The notes: generated from the sequence alone by a model not told the origin. Counted from the stretch's first letter, positions 51,097 through 61,128 are shown. The stretch: 64,000 bases of DNA from Picocystis sp. L7 (GCA_020975725.1 QXJR01000003.1:744001-808000); one strand, 5' to 3'. Translations and numbers: made by a program.

Positions 51097-52470
51097 ATGG
51101 TCGGCTTGTGGCGGACCTACCTCCTCGTCTGCGCGTGGAACGCGGTCCGAGCGAGCGACAGGAACGTCCACCGTCACGCCTGCGGACTCTCCGAAGAGAG
51201 AGGGAGGAGGACGGAGCAACAGGACCGGGTCCAATGCGACGCCGTCGTGCTCCGAAGGAACGACCGAACCTGCAGTCGAGCGGTGCTCGTGGGCGCGTTC
51301 GATGGACACGGAGGGAGCGGCGCGTCCCGATTGGCACAGGAAACGGTCGTGAATACCGTCCGGTCGGAAATGGAAAGGTCGTGGAACCAAGAATGGGATC
51401 CTTGCGACGTTCTGCCCACGAAAGGAAGGAAGTGGTTGGAAGAACTCGTCGTACAGACGGTGCTCCAAGTGGACGAGGAATTTCACGCGCGGACAGGAAA
51501 CGAAGAAGGGTACGAAGGGACCACACTGCTGCTGGCCGTGCTGTTCGAAAAGGACGTGATGGTAGCCACTTCGGGAGACACCCGAGGATTGCTCTGCTCG
51601 CTGGGCGAGGCTGGGATCTCCGCGTCCAAAACCACCGTCGATCACAACTGGAAAAACCTCCAGGAGAGACAGAGGATCGAGGCGAGTGGTGGAACGTTCT
51701 CTGCCAGGCCAGGGCAACGTCTGATGAGGGTGGATGGCGATTTAGCCATCACCAGGGCAATAGGAGACTTCAGGTACAGATCGTCCGGGGTGATCCCGAA
51801 CCCGAACATTACGTGGTGGAGGGTGCAACGAGAACATCTCCTCTTCGTTGCCGCCACCGATGGGGTCTTTGAAACCATGGACCCGTCCGAAGTCTGCAGC
51901 TTCGCGTGGAGATTCCTCACGGACAGCTCCCATCCTCCCCTGACCCCAGAAGCCCCAGCGCCCATAGCTATGCCTCAGATCGCCGGAGGCGTCTGTGATG
52001 CCCATGGACCAGGGGATAATGAAGCTGCAGAACAGCTGTCCGATCAAGCAAAAGGATGGAATGAGCAACCCGCTCCCATCGTTGTAGGGCCATCGGCACC
52101 CTTGGCCAAGAAGCTGAACTGGGTGGCCGACTCGATCCTGAGGGAATCCTACAACAGAATGAGCCTCGACAACCTTGCCATTGTCCTTGTCATGCTGAGG
52201 CCTAGTGCTATTTCAATTGGACGCACAGAGGCAACCAAGTTCACGATGCATCCTGCTCTCTCATTGCCTTCCTCGGAACCGGCGGGAACAGAAATCGTTC
52301 CGGTTCACGGTTACGTGCTGGATGCAGTAATTGGGGTCCAAGGGTACACACTGCTGCACCATCACCTTTCCAGCGGGGACCAAATAAGCGTTTTTTTTTC
52401 CGTTTGCTGGATCCACAGGCTCGAAGGAACTTCTTCTTTCCGGGGTCTGCTTGGAGGAGGACTTCCCTGA
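51097..52470 (+). CDS. PP2C phosphatase part of a PP2C-kinase protein
   Basis: PP2C domain with the metal-binding motifs intact: VGAFDGHGGSGAS, YEGTTLLLAVL, ATSGDTRGLLCSL, RVDGDLAITRAIGDF, FVAATDGVFETM and SLDNLAIVLVML. The first 20 residues, MVGLWRTYLLVCAWNAVRAS, resemble a signal peptide or anchor. The frame runs on about 65 codons past the phosphatase domain and stops at 52468-52470, overlapping the kinase frame. A T9 run (52391-52399) and a polypyrimidine-CAG acceptor (ending at 52418) lie where the frames change. Either an intron or a one-base homopolymer error would make one protein. Arabidopsis At3g63340 joins the same two domains. Confidence 0.85.
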   Translation: MVGLWRTYLLVCAWNAVRASDRNVHRHACGLSEERGRRTEQQDRVQCDAVVLRRNDRTCSRAVLVGAFDGHGGSGASRLAQETVVNTVRSEMERSWNQEWDPCDVLPTKGRKWLEELVVQTVLQVDEEFHARTGNEEGYEGTTLLLAVLFEKDVMVATSGDTRGLLCSLGEAGISASKTTVDHNWKNLQERQRIEASGGTFSARPGQRLMRVDGDLAITRAIGDFRYRSSGVIPNPNITWWRVQREHLLFVAATDGVFETMDPSEVCSFAWRFLTDSSHPPLTPEAPAPIAMPQIAGGVCDAHGPGDNEAAEQLSDQAKGWNEQPAPIVVGPSAPLAKKLNWVADSILRESYNRMSLDNLAIVLVMLRPSAISIGRTEATKFTMHPALSLPSSEPAGTEIVPVHGYVLDAVIGVQGYTLLHHHLSSGDQISVFFSVCWIHRLEGTSSFRGLLGGGLP

Positions 52471-53848
52471 CATTGCTGAAAAGCTGGCTAAAGTACCCCT
52501 GTTCCTACCCGAGGCCACACAGTCCGTTCAGGCTCTGGAGGATGGCGGCCCTGGCACTGAAAATCTTGACAGGGGTTTCTATCACATCGTTGGAGGAGTT
52601 GGGCGGGGTTCGTTCGGGGAGGCTTGGCGAGCTCAACGAGTGGATGTCACACATAAGACATTTGTTGTGAAACGTTTGTTCCTGGAAAAGTCGCAGGATG
52701 TGAAGCTCAGTGGCGAGCGCGAGATTTACTTTGGCAACAAGTTATTCGGAAACAATAGGATGGAGGGCCAGCTGGGACGGGACTGGTCTGGTGAAGAACA
52801 TCTGGTGCGTTTCGTGGAGAGCTTCGAGGCAGTGGGCCCCCATGGTGATGAACTCTGGCTTGTTTTCGAGGACGAGGGTTTGTCACTCCATTCATACGTG
52901 TACGAGGTCGCTGCCAAAGAATCCCAACGCCGCACGACGGGATCGCCAGGTACCCAGCTGGACGTGGTGCAACCAAGCCGTTGGTGGATGTCTCGCCGGC
53001 AGTCCGAGGAGGGGAGTGCCATGCTTGTGGAGATATTCCGGCAGATTGTCCAGGCCGTGCGCTCGTGCCATTTGCGCGGCATCGCCCACAGAGATGTGAA
53101 GATGGAAAACGTGATGATTCGGTTCGACGCATCGGGCACGCCGCACGTGCGCCTCATTGATTTCGGATCCGCAGTGGATGATTACACGATGGAGCACATG
53201 TACAGGGGTGGGCCTTCCAGGACAGAACAGACGGGCCAATACGAGCCTCCAGAATCACTCTTCTCGGAAGGTCTTGGTAAGCAACGGGTTGATCGATACT
53301 TCAAGTATGATGTGTGGTCGTTGGGAATATTGGCACTGGAATTGTTCTCCTTGGGCACTTCGGATGTGTTCGCGCTGGATCCGCGAACTCGTGCATACAT
53401 CTCTTCGAGGATGGAGAGACGGGATCCTCAATCCCTGCAGCTGGCATACTTGCTTCGCAGCATGATGGAGCTTTGCATATACCCTCCGGGTCCTTCGGAC
53501 GGCCTGGATCACGATCCACGCACGAAGAGAGGGATGCACCGTCCGGAGACGTCTCGTTCTCACACGTTCTTGGCTTCGTGGGACTGTTCCGAGGAGCACC
53601 TCCTGCACGTGTTTCGTCGTCGGGATCCTCTGGGCCAGGGTCTTCCGGGGGTGTGGTCGTTGCGCTTGATCCGTCGCCTGCTTCATTGGAACCCTGCCTC
53701 CCGTCCAACGGCCGAGGAGATCCTCCAGCATGCTTTCTTTCGCGTGGACGGTGGTGGCTATCCTTGTAGTTGTGGATCTGAATTGGAGTTCCCTTGGCAG
53801 GCCTCTCTTTGCGAGGTTGAATGCGCGAGTGCCGGTGCCGCAGGCTGA
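52419..53848 (+). CDS. Protein kinase part of the PP2C-kinase protein
   Basis: Coding from the predicted acceptor at 52418 to the stop at 53848. A flexible start (LLLSGVCLEEDFPDIAEKL) leads into a kinase domain: glycine loop VGRGSFGEAW, VAIK-lysine equivalent FVVKRLF, catalytic loop IAHRDVKMENVM, metal-binding IDFGSAVDDYT, activation segment ending GQYEPPESLF, then DVWSLGILALELF and RLLHWNPASRPTAEEILQHAFF. HRD-K-N and DFG are intact, so it should be catalytically active. The DFGSAVD and PPE signatures fit the plant kinase/PP2C family rather than a receptor or MAP kinase. The end overlaps the next minus-strand gene by 91 bp. Confidence 0.85.
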
Positions 53849-54135
53849 TTGGAGCTTCGAGATTCCTCTTGGGCGTGTCTTTTGTATTCCTGGTAGGCCT
53901 TGAGCTGCATTGGCGTTCGCTTGGTGCCACCAGGTTGGTAACGGTTCCAGTCTCCTTGGGTGCTGCGTCGGTTCCAAGTGCCACGCAACCGTTCGAGCTC
54001 CTTGGTCCTCTTCCGTATCTCGTCCAGCATGGCCACCTGTTCCTCGTCCTCCACGTCCACCTGTTCGGCGAAGGCGTCCGCAGCACGTCGCAGCGAATCG
54101 AGCTCGTCTCGTTCGCTCCTCGTGTCCTCCGCCAT
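53758..54135 (-). CDS. Small acidic coiled-coil protein, unknown
   Basis: A 125-residue protein from the ATG at 54135. Residues 5-50 form a predicted coiled coil (RDELDSLRRAADAFAEQVDV, EEQVAMLDEIRKRTKELERL). Then come a conserved-looking patch, QGDWNRYQPGGTKRTPMQLK, and a Ser/Gln/Ala-rich tail. I do not recognise a family. Its 3' end overlaps the kinase gene on the other strand. It is head-to-head with the DUF1853 gene, 228 bp between starts. Confidence 0.5.
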   Translation of the reverse strand: MAEDTRSERDELDSLRRAADAFAEQVDVEDEEQVAMLDEIRKRTKELERLRGTWNRRSTQGDWNRYQPGGTKRTPMQLKAYQEYKRHAQEESRSSNQPAAPALAHSTSQREACQGNSNSDPQLQG

Positions 54136-54363
54136 GTCCGCACCGTCGAGGAGTGTTTCCCCACGTCGATTGACCTCCCTGGATCCCCCCCCCACTTCCA
54201 TCACGGGCCTTTCGATCCGGAACCCTTGAACCCGGACCCGATCGGATCCACCGGGTTCGAAAAGGAGGGAAAGGAAGTCGAACCCCGCGACCCCCCCATC
54301 CGCGAAGCCATCCCCCTGCAGGGTTTAGGGTTGTTCGCCATCCAGGCGTCCGACCGAGGCGGC

Positions 54364-55509
54364 ATGCGGAACCGCGCCATGGCGGCGACGAGGAATCGAC
54401 TGGGAACGTACCGACATCCTACGGTGAGAGACGTGGCGTTCGTGCTGGCGTGTCCCCAACTGGTGGAGAATTCCGACGGACTCCGCATCACCGACGTCTT
54501 GCCCAACCCAGGCGAAGCAGCCGAGGAACACGAGTGGCTGCAAGGACTCGACAGCCGTCCACAAGTCGTTGAAAACTGGATGGAAGAACATGGAAAACAC
54601 AGGAAAGGGGACAGGAGGCTGGGAATATACTACTCCGACCTCGTGGAGTTCGTGCTGCGGAGCTGTCCGAGCTTGGACTTCGGGTACATGTGCACGGGAG
54701 TGCAGGTGAACGGCACGAAAAGGAGGAAAGACGGGGAGGAAATGCGCACCACGCTGGGAGAATTCGACGTGCTGCTCGAAAGTCGGAACGGAATAGAACC
54801 CAGCACCACGCTGGAGCATTGGGAGATGACCGTCAAGTTTCTGTTGCACGTGGGTTCGTGTCGGGAAGATATCGTGCCGTCCTCCCCCCTGATGTGTCCC
54901 CTGGACACGTTCTTGGGACCTCACAAAGCAGAAAATCTATTGGATCGCACCGCGCGGTTGCAAAGGCAGCTTCGCCTCTCCAAAGAGCCAGCAGCCATGC
55001 GCATCATCGAAGAAAAATTCGACACAAAAGAGGCAGACGTCCTAACCATGGCGCACATCCAAGGCTATCTATTCTATCACGTGCACTTTTGGATGCAACA
55101 CCATCTCCAGTTCGAAGCATCCATCACGCCGGACACCTCACACTTGCTGAGAATCAATCCGAGACACTGGCACGGATGGTGGGTGCACGCCGACCGTGCC
55201 CACGTGCTGGGGGATCTCTTCCCCGATAGCAAATGGCACGTGGTCCCAAAGCTGCGCTGGCTGTCTCCCGTGGTCATTTTTCCCGGTCAAGAGGACGAGC
55301 TGCTGTCCCTGGGGGGCCTGATCGCATTGCTGCAGCGGTTGGAAGAGGTTTCCAGCGGAACGGGATCGGCACGATCGCAGCGCCTTTTGTTGGCAGAGAT
55401 GTCCTTTGACCCGAGCCTTCACGACGGGGCGTGGATAGAATCCAGCCGGGGCTTCGTGGTGGAGGTAGGCTGGCCAGCGGAGCGTCTTCCTACAGCGCCT
55501 GCGGGGTGA
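54364..55509 (+). CDS. DUF1853 family protein
   Basis: A 381-residue protein. The start at 54364 (MRNRAMAATRN) or at the second ATG (54379) is possible. Conserved DUF1853 parts are TYRHPTVRDVAFVLACPQLV, LGIYYSDLVEFVL, TTLGEFDVLLES with the following HWEMTVKFLLHVG (E..D..HWE..VKF pattern, reminiscent of a nuclease-like fold), then CPLDTFLGPHKAENLLDRT and LQRQLRLS. DUF1853 proteins are common in bacteria and have no settled function, and eukaryotic members are sporadic. The C terminus (VVPKLRWLSPVVIFPGQEDE) matches the family's second half. The stop is 20 bp from that of glyoxalase II on the other strand. Confidence 0.8.
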   Translation: MRNRAMAATRNRLGTYRHPTVRDVAFVLACPQLVENSDGLRITDVLPNPGEAAEEHEWLQGLDSRPQVVENWMEEHGKHRKGDRRLGIYYSDLVEFVLRSCPSLDFGYMCTGVQVNGTKRRKDGEEMRTTLGEFDVLLESRNGIEPSTTLEHWEMTVKFLLHVGSCREDIVPSSPLMCPLDTFLGPHKAENLLDRTARLQRQLRLSKEPAAMRIIEEKFDTKEADVLTMAHIQGYLFYHVHFWMQHHLQFEASITPDTSHLLRINPRHWHGWWVHADRAHVLGDLFPDSKWHVVPKLRWLSPVVIFPGQEDELLSLGGLIALLQRLEEVSSGTGSARSQRLLLAEMSFDPSLHDGAWIESSRGFVVEVGWPAERLPTAPAG

Positions 55510-55529
55510 ACGATAGCAGGGGCGAGGTG

Positions 55530-56306
55530 TCAGAAGGCGTCTTTTCGGCGGCGCAGCTCGGCGAGGGTTTCCATCGCCGATGTTTTGCCGGTCCACGTCT
55601 GCAGGTTGCTGTCCAACGGTCGGAGGAAGACATTGTAGGACAACTCCTCTGCGATCGTGGAAGGAACGGTGGGTTTTCCTTGGCTCCTCATGTTCCTGGC
55701 CCACTCCAGTTTCTCCTTGGCGCATTCGTTTTGCGGGTCGGCGTGGGTGCAGAACTCGAGGTTCTTGACGGTGATTTCGTGTCCACAGTAGACCTTCGTC
55801 TCGGGCGGCAGCCTGGAGAACTTGTGGATGAGGGTGTCCCACATGTTTTGGACGTTCCCTTCGAAGCACTTGCCGCAACCTCCGACGAAGAGCGTGTCTC
55901 CGGTGAAGACGGCTTTTTCTTGGGTGAGATCGTCGGTGACGAGGTAGCTGATGCTTCCCATGGTGTGGAACGGCGTTTCGATGCACTTCACTCGCACGCC
56001 CACTTCGGTCAGGTGTATTTCTCGTCCATCCTTCACGGCATCGGTGCATCCTTCCACTTGTTCCTTTTCTCCACCGTACACGGCGCATCCGGGCACGAGT
56101 TTCGCGAACTCCTCGTTCCCTCCTGCGTGATCCCAGTGTTTGTGCGTGGTGAGTACGTTCCGACACGTCTTCCATCCTCTCTCCTGGGCGCATCGGAGCA
56201 CGTTGTGCGGTTCCACGGGATCCACGGTTGCGCATTCTTTTCCACCGGATCCTCGGATCAGGTAGGCGTAGTTGCATTTCAGGCACGGCACCACCACCAC
56301 GTCCAT
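55530..56306 (-). CDS. Hydroxyacylglutathione hydrolase (glyoxalase II)
   Basis: A 258-residue protein, the usual length of glyoxalase II. The metallo-beta-lactamase motif is NVLTTHKHWDHAGGNEEF (THxHxDH). Further metal ligands are in ETPFHTMGSISYLV, AVFTGDTLFVGGCGKCFEG (bridging Asp) and VYCGHEITVKNLEF (last His). It hydrolyses S-lactoylglutathione to lactate and glutathione, ending methylglyoxal detoxification. The start (MDVVVVPCLKCNYAYLI) leaves no transit peptide, so a cytosolic form is likely. It is head-to-head with the JmjC gene. Confidence 0.95.
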   Translation of the reverse strand: MDVVVVPCLKCNYAYLIRGSGGKECATVDPVEPHNVLRCAQERGWKTCRNVLTTHKHWDHAGGNEEFAKLVPGCAVYGGEKEQVEGCTDAVKDGREIHLTEVGVRVKCIETPFHTMGSISYLVTDDLTQEKAVFTGDTLFVGGCGKCFEGNVQNMWDTLIHKFSRLPPETKVYCGHEITVKNLEFCTHADPQNECAKEKLEWARNMRSQGKPTVPSTIAEELSYNVFLRPLDSNLQTWTGKTSAMETLAELRRRKDAF

Positions 56307-56812
56307 GTCGGTGTCGTTCCTGGTGTCATGGACGTGTGGATTCCTCTCTCCCTCTCTCCCTTCCTCTCCCTCCCGAAGGTGGGGGGGGGTGAAAAACGCA
56401 CCTTGGCCATGACCGATGCCAGTGGGGGAAGGGAATCTCATTCCGATGCACCCGTCCTGGGTGGGTCGGATGGGGATCGATCCTGGTTACGAGAAAGGGA
56501 AGGAAAGGGGAAGGGGATCCGGTTCGATCCCGTGGGGGAAAGGGGGTGCACCCTCTTCCCCCTGCTCCCCCAGTCGGATGATGGTGGGGGGGGGTGGTCC
56601 TGCACGAGGTCTCGACGGGGGGTGATGCCGTACCCCTGGGGATCCGACCTCCCCGACCTCCGACAAGGAGAGGGAAGGGGGGTCCTTTTCCCCCACAAAG
56701 GGGGGCATTGGGGGTGCCACGCGCCTTCGAGGAGGATGGTTCCCAGGGAGAAACAGGGACGAAGGCGGTGCCAAAGGGGGGTAAGCACGGGAAGCACGCG
56801 CGCAACGGGAGC
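56307..56812. promoter_or_regulatory. Shared upstream region of glyoxalase II and JmjC genes
   Basis: A 506-bp head-to-head spacer with G8-9 runs (near 56385 and 56588) and GGTTCGATCC at 56521-56530. No gene recognised. Confidence 0.4.
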
Positions 56813-59800
56813 ATGGACGACACCACGGCGAAGAAACCAACACCCAACAAGGACGGGAACAGGCGCATGCTAGATGCAGCCAAGGAAAAGCTGGGAGAAC
56901 TGGGATGCAAGGTCGTGGGCAGCCGGGTGAAGGTGTACTGGGAAGGGAACGGATGGTTCCAAGGAAAGGTCGAAACGTACACCTCGGCAGGGGAACTCGG
57001 CGCCATGCTGATCGAATACGACGGTGGTGATCGTGGTGAACTGCTCCAACACGACGAGTTCGAATTCCTCTCCCTCGCCGTGCCGGCCTTGGCCGTGGCA
57101 AGGACCTGGGACCTGCCCGAAGATGGTGAAAGACACCCAGAACCAACACCGCCAAACCAGCACGAAACAACAGGACAAGAAGATCCTGCAGAGCTCAAGA
57201 TGGAAGCGGTCAAGAAACACGCGCACATGCTGCGTGGAAAACTGGTCGGAAGCCTGGTCGAAGTAGACACGCCGAACGAAGACGACACGAAAGAAAGGAA
57301 ACGAGGCAAAGTCACGAGCTGGATCGAACGCTTGGAAGGGAACTTCCTGGGTGTGGACCTTGGAGAGGGAAAGGAAACAATGGTGCCCGTGGAAGGAGAA
57401 TTTCGATTCCTGAACGTGCTGCCAGACGCCCTGCTGGAACTCCAATTGCTTGTCGAAGGCGACCAGGTCGCGAAACGAAGAATCGCCAAGAAAGCGAACG
57501 GAAAGGGAGCCAACGGAAGGCTATCAGTACCGAGAACGGACGGAAAGCGAGCATCCAAGAGAACGAAACGCGAAGACGCAGTCGATTACGAGGACGAAAC
57601 GGATACCGACGAACAGGCAGGACGCGCCAAGAAGAAACGCAAGCCCCCTTCCGAAAGAACCGAACGCAAACCCGCCGACAAGAAAAGTGCAGCCTTCAGC
57701 ATGGTCGTGCCGGACCCGGAAAGCGAGGACGGCAAGGCGGGAATCAGGCACATTGTGACGCTCGAAAATGGAAAGGTGTTGAAGGTGCCAGCCATCCCCC
57801 CCGCGGAAGCGTTTGCAGACTTCAAGAGCAATGGCGAAAATCACGGGCTTTACGCCAGGCTTCAAGTGAGGGGAGTGAAAGAAGGAAAGAGGGACTGCTC
57901 CGACAAGGTGTACAACACGTGTCATCAGTGCTGGGGAAAGTTTCTAAAGGTGGCGACGACGCTTCCCTGCCGCAACATGAGAAAACGGGGCGACAAGATG
58001 GAGCAGTGCTACCGGATGTACTGTCTCCCCTGCCTGTCGCGATGGTACGGTTACCTGAATCTCACCCCAGATCAATGTGAAGAGATGTGTCCCTTTTGTA
58101 GGGGAGTATGCAGCTGCAGGACCTGTCTCAGGAAAACCCAGGAGGACCGTGAACCAACGATTGGCCTGGTCACCGATGCTTCTCAGGAAACTTTGAACTC
58201 GGGCCTTCCCTTTTTCTGGGACCTGTCTATGGATGTATTGAAACAAGAAGTTGAGTGCCTCTTTCTCGGTGCAGCATCGAGGGAGGGAGGGGACGAGCTT
58301 TCTGCCCTTGTGAAGAGTTACCAGCTTGAACTGAAGCCTGGTTTCCTCTTGGGGGATGAATGGAAGACCCCTCATGTGCGCAAGAGGGCTTTTACTCTGG
58401 CCAAAGCACTTTTGCAAGATAAACGCTTGTTTGATGCCGATGGTTTGCGGGGAGAGAGAATCTCGTGTGACCATTGTGGAACTGCGGTGAGCAGCATGCA
58501 CTTTCATTGCGATTTCTGCGGCACGGATAGATGTGCTTGCTGCACAATAGAGAGAGTAAGTGCTGATCCTCAGCAGTGGCAGGAGGGGCTGAAATGCCTC
58601 TGTGGAAAGACAGCCGTTCTGCAGCAACTGCTTCCAAGCAAGCAAATGATAGTGGTCCTGGACTCTTTGGAAAGCTGCTACTTTAAGGCCACCAATGGCA
58701 ACCGGAAAGCGAACCAGACAAGACTCATTGAACCCAATGATTCGCGCAGGTATGGAGACCTCGGCACACCAGTTCCAGCCATCCCTGCCAGTGTTGCTCG
58801 CGAGCACCACGACGAGTTCTTGAAGTCTTTTCAAGATATGTGGAGCCAAAGCATACCGGTGGCTTTCACCTCAGTGGACCTTGAGATGCTTTGGTCGCCA
58901 TTGCTGCTCTTCAGAGCATCCAGAGAGACAAACCAAGCAGCTCAGAAGCAATCAGGAAACATGGAAAGTAGTGTGTTCCAGAATGTTCTTGATTGCCGGG
59001 ACTACTCGCAATTTGAGATGAGCATGCACAACTTTTTCAAGTACTACAAGGAAGAACTGGGCTACGATTACAATGGGAAGCCTTTTTTGGCCAAGCTGAA
59101 GGACTGGCCGGAGCACGCAACATTTGAAGCAAGGCTCCCCCGCCTATTTCAGGACTTCTTCAGGAGCTCGCCCATACCGGAGTACACTAACTTCAACGGA
59201 TACAGGAACATGTATTCAACCTTTCCCGAGGGCATTGTGAAACCTGACATGGGACCCAAGTCCTACATTGCATACGGTAGAGTGGAAGAAGATTGCGAGG
59301 GGAAAATGTTCGATTCTGTCACAAAGCTGCACTGTGACATGAGCGATGCCTTTAACGTCCTAATGCATGTCCAATGCCAGAAGCACAGAGAAGAGGACGA
59401 GCTTGGTGAATGTCTGGCAACCTGCAAAGATTTGGACGGAGCTGTGTGGGACATTTTTCGCAAGGATGATACTGAGAAAATCAGTCAGTACATCCTGGAG
59501 AACGCTGGAAAATTTTTCGGTAGGGACAATGTGCCGATGAAAAGAGAGGATATTGTCCATCCCATTCACGATAACGAGGTCTTTCTCTATGAGCACCATT
59601 TGAGAGAGTTGGCTCAGGAGCCGTACCGTGTTGTCCCCTTCCGCTTCGTTCAGAAGAGGGGCGATGCTGTAGCAATACCAGCGGGATGTGCACATCAAGT
59701 AAGGAACATTCACAGCTGTATCAAAGTCGCAGTGGATTTCATGAGCCCAGAGAGCGCTCCAGAAGCATGGAAGCTCATCCAAGAATACCGCACCCTCCCG

Positions 59801-59938
59801 CCCAGTCACCCGCGGAAGGAAGACAAACTCCAGCTGAGGGTCATGCTGCTGCATTCTGCAAGTGCGGCCATTACTGGGGTGAAGAAAAAGCCCAAAGTTC
59901 ACACACCCAACCGAACAAAGGTACGAAGAAAGCGCTAG
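56813..59938 (+). CDS. KDM3/IBM1-type JmjC histone H3K9 demethylase
   Basis: A 1041-residue protein. Residues 35-85 and 130-190 each look like a Tudor/SH3-like barrel (GSRVKVYWEGNGWFQGKVET; GSLVEVDTPNEDD). A basic nuclear-type linker (230-300) follows. A zf-4CXXC_R1-like zinc domain is at 369-436 (CHQCWGKF, CYRMYCLPCLSRWYG, CPFCRGVCSCRTCLRK). A second zinc motif, SCDHCGTAVSSMHFHCDFCG, is near 551. The JmjC domain is at about 730-1000 with iron ligands HCD (about 839, KLHCDMSDAFNVLMH) and the later His in IPAGCAHQVRN (about 959). Two zinc units before JmjC define the KDM3 class, which removes H3K9me1/2. Plant IBM1 keeps H3K9me2 and CMT methylation out of genes, and a CMT lies in this window. 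Confidence 0.92.
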   Translation: MDDTTAKKPTPNKDGNRRMLDAAKEKLGELGCKVVGSRVKVYWEGNGWFQGKVETYTSAGELGAMLIEYDGGDRGELLQHDEFEFLSLAVPALAVARTWDLPEDGERHPEPTPPNQHETTGQEDPAELKMEAVKKHAHMLRGKLVGSLVEVDTPNEDDTKERKRGKVTSWIERLEGNFLGVDLGEGKETMVPVEGEFRFLNVLPDALLELQLLVEGDQVAKRRIAKKANGKGANGRLSVPRTDGKRASKRTKREDAVDYEDETDTDEQAGRAKKKRKPPSERTERKPADKKSAAFSMVVPDPESEDGKAGIRHIVTLENGKVLKVPAIPPAEAFADFKSNGENHGLYARLQVRGVKEGKRDCSDKVYNTCHQCWGKFLKVATTLPCRNMRKRGDKMEQCYRMYCLPCLSRWYGYLNLTPDQCEEMCPFCRGVCSCRTCLRKTQEDREPTIGLVTDASQETLNSGLPFFWDLSMDVLKQEVECLFLGAASREGGDELSALVKSYQLELKPGFLLGDEWKTPHVRKRAFTLAKALLQDKRLFDADGLRGERISCDHCGTAVSSMHFHCDFCGTDRCACCTIERVSADPQQWQEGLKCLCGKTAVLQQLLPSKQMIVVLDSLESCYFKATNGNRKANQTRLIEPNDSRRYGDLGTPVPAIPASVAREHHDEFLKSFQDMWSQSIPVAFTSVDLEMLWSPLLLFRASRETNQAAQKQSGNMESSVFQNVLDCRDYSQFEMSMHNFFKYYKEELGYDYNGKPFLAKLKDWPEHATFEARLPRLFQDFFRSSPIPEYTNFNGYRNMYSTFPEGIVKPDMGPKSYIAYGRVEEDCEGKMFDSVTKLHCDMSDAFNVLMHVQCQKHREEDELGECLATCKDLDGAVWDIFRKDDTEKISQYILENAGKFFGRDNVPMKREDIVHPIHDNEVFLYEHHLRELAQEPYRVVPFRFVQKRGDAVAIPAGCAHQVRNIHSCIKVAVDFMSPESAPEAWKLIQEYRTLPPSHPRKEDKLQLRVMLLHSASAAITGVKKKPKVHTPNRTKVRRKR

Positions 59939-61128
59939 AAGGATGGAAGGAAACCTTCAAACCTGTTTTTTATGCAAAAGTGGAGCCTCGCATGCAGATG
60001 GGATGGTGGTCAGGGAATGTGGAAAGAAGGCCGTGCAAGCACGTGAAAGACTGTTGCTCTAGCAGTGGCGGGCTCCTCGTGGAGGTTGTCACTCTCCCTC
60101 TGAAGTTCCCGACTCGCCAATATGTATGCACTCTTTCCTTGCAGTGATGGTGCAGGTGCATGGGCGCATGTCTTTCTGCAGTCGGATGTGAAGCACATGC
60201 CTGTTCCTGCTCCTTCGTGGATTCCCACTGCTTCTGCGCTGGGATCCCCCTGCAATCGGACGAATCCACCCACCTTTGGAAGCACTTTGCACTGCAGATT
60301 TCTTCGGGCGGGTCCTCGGCAGAACTTGCCTTGATCAAGACAGAGCTGGTTTGTCCCTCGGCGGCGTTGCTTTTGCTGTCGGCCAGAAGTCCGGGTGCAA
60401 ATCATGGAACAGGGTTTTCTTGCAGCGTGCTGTTCCTTTGATGGCACGGATTCCGCCTGCGCCGATTTTGGCACTGTCGCAGCAACCTCAGGCATTGTAG
60501 CATGGGCACGATCCCTCGTTCGGCAATAAAACATTCATGGCGGCCGCTCCGTGCGGTCATGCGGTGCTGTGCATTTGCATGTCAACGTTTGTCTCTCTTT
60601 CCCAGGGCTTGGCCAGGCTCGTCATGGCCACGCCTGCACATTCTCTGTCTTGATGCACCTCTTCGTTTTATGTGTGCCTTCGTAGGAACGGCGTGCATCG
60701 GATTCATCTCTGGTCATCGTCGGGTGATTCGTTTCCTCTGTTCATGGGACATGTGCAACCATCCATGCCCTTTTCGTGGGATGGATGGGGATGGTTGGTC
60801 CTTTCGACCTCGTCCCTTCGGGTATCGATCCTGGAGACCCTCCTCCACGCGCCTCGTCCGGTCGTCCCCCGCGACGACCCCCATCTCCCTCTCCCTCTCC
60901 GACTCTCGGACCTGGAGTCGCAGAGGCGGTCCCCCCACCGGAGAGGGGAACCGTCTCGGTCCCTCCCACCCGGTTGGCCATCGGACCTCCTTCCTGGCCT
61001 CGAACCCGATCGACCGTGGGTCTGTTCGAGGATCGAACCGGACTCCCTTCGGGTTCGATCCGGTCCTTCGTCCCTTTCCCAGGGGCAGGGAAGGGAGGAG
61101 GGAACCAGAGGGAGGTGCACAGGTGCGG
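59939..61128. other. Spacer between JmjC and CRT-like genes
   Basis: 1.2 kb without a supported gene. It contains an inverted pair, GGATCGAACC (61030-61039) and GGTTCGATCC (61052-61061), just upstream of the first transporter. Confidence 0.35.

Noticed and set aside
55431-56873. 480-codon frame antisense to glyoxalase II
   Set aside because: Overlaps a complete conserved enzyme; no recognisable domain.
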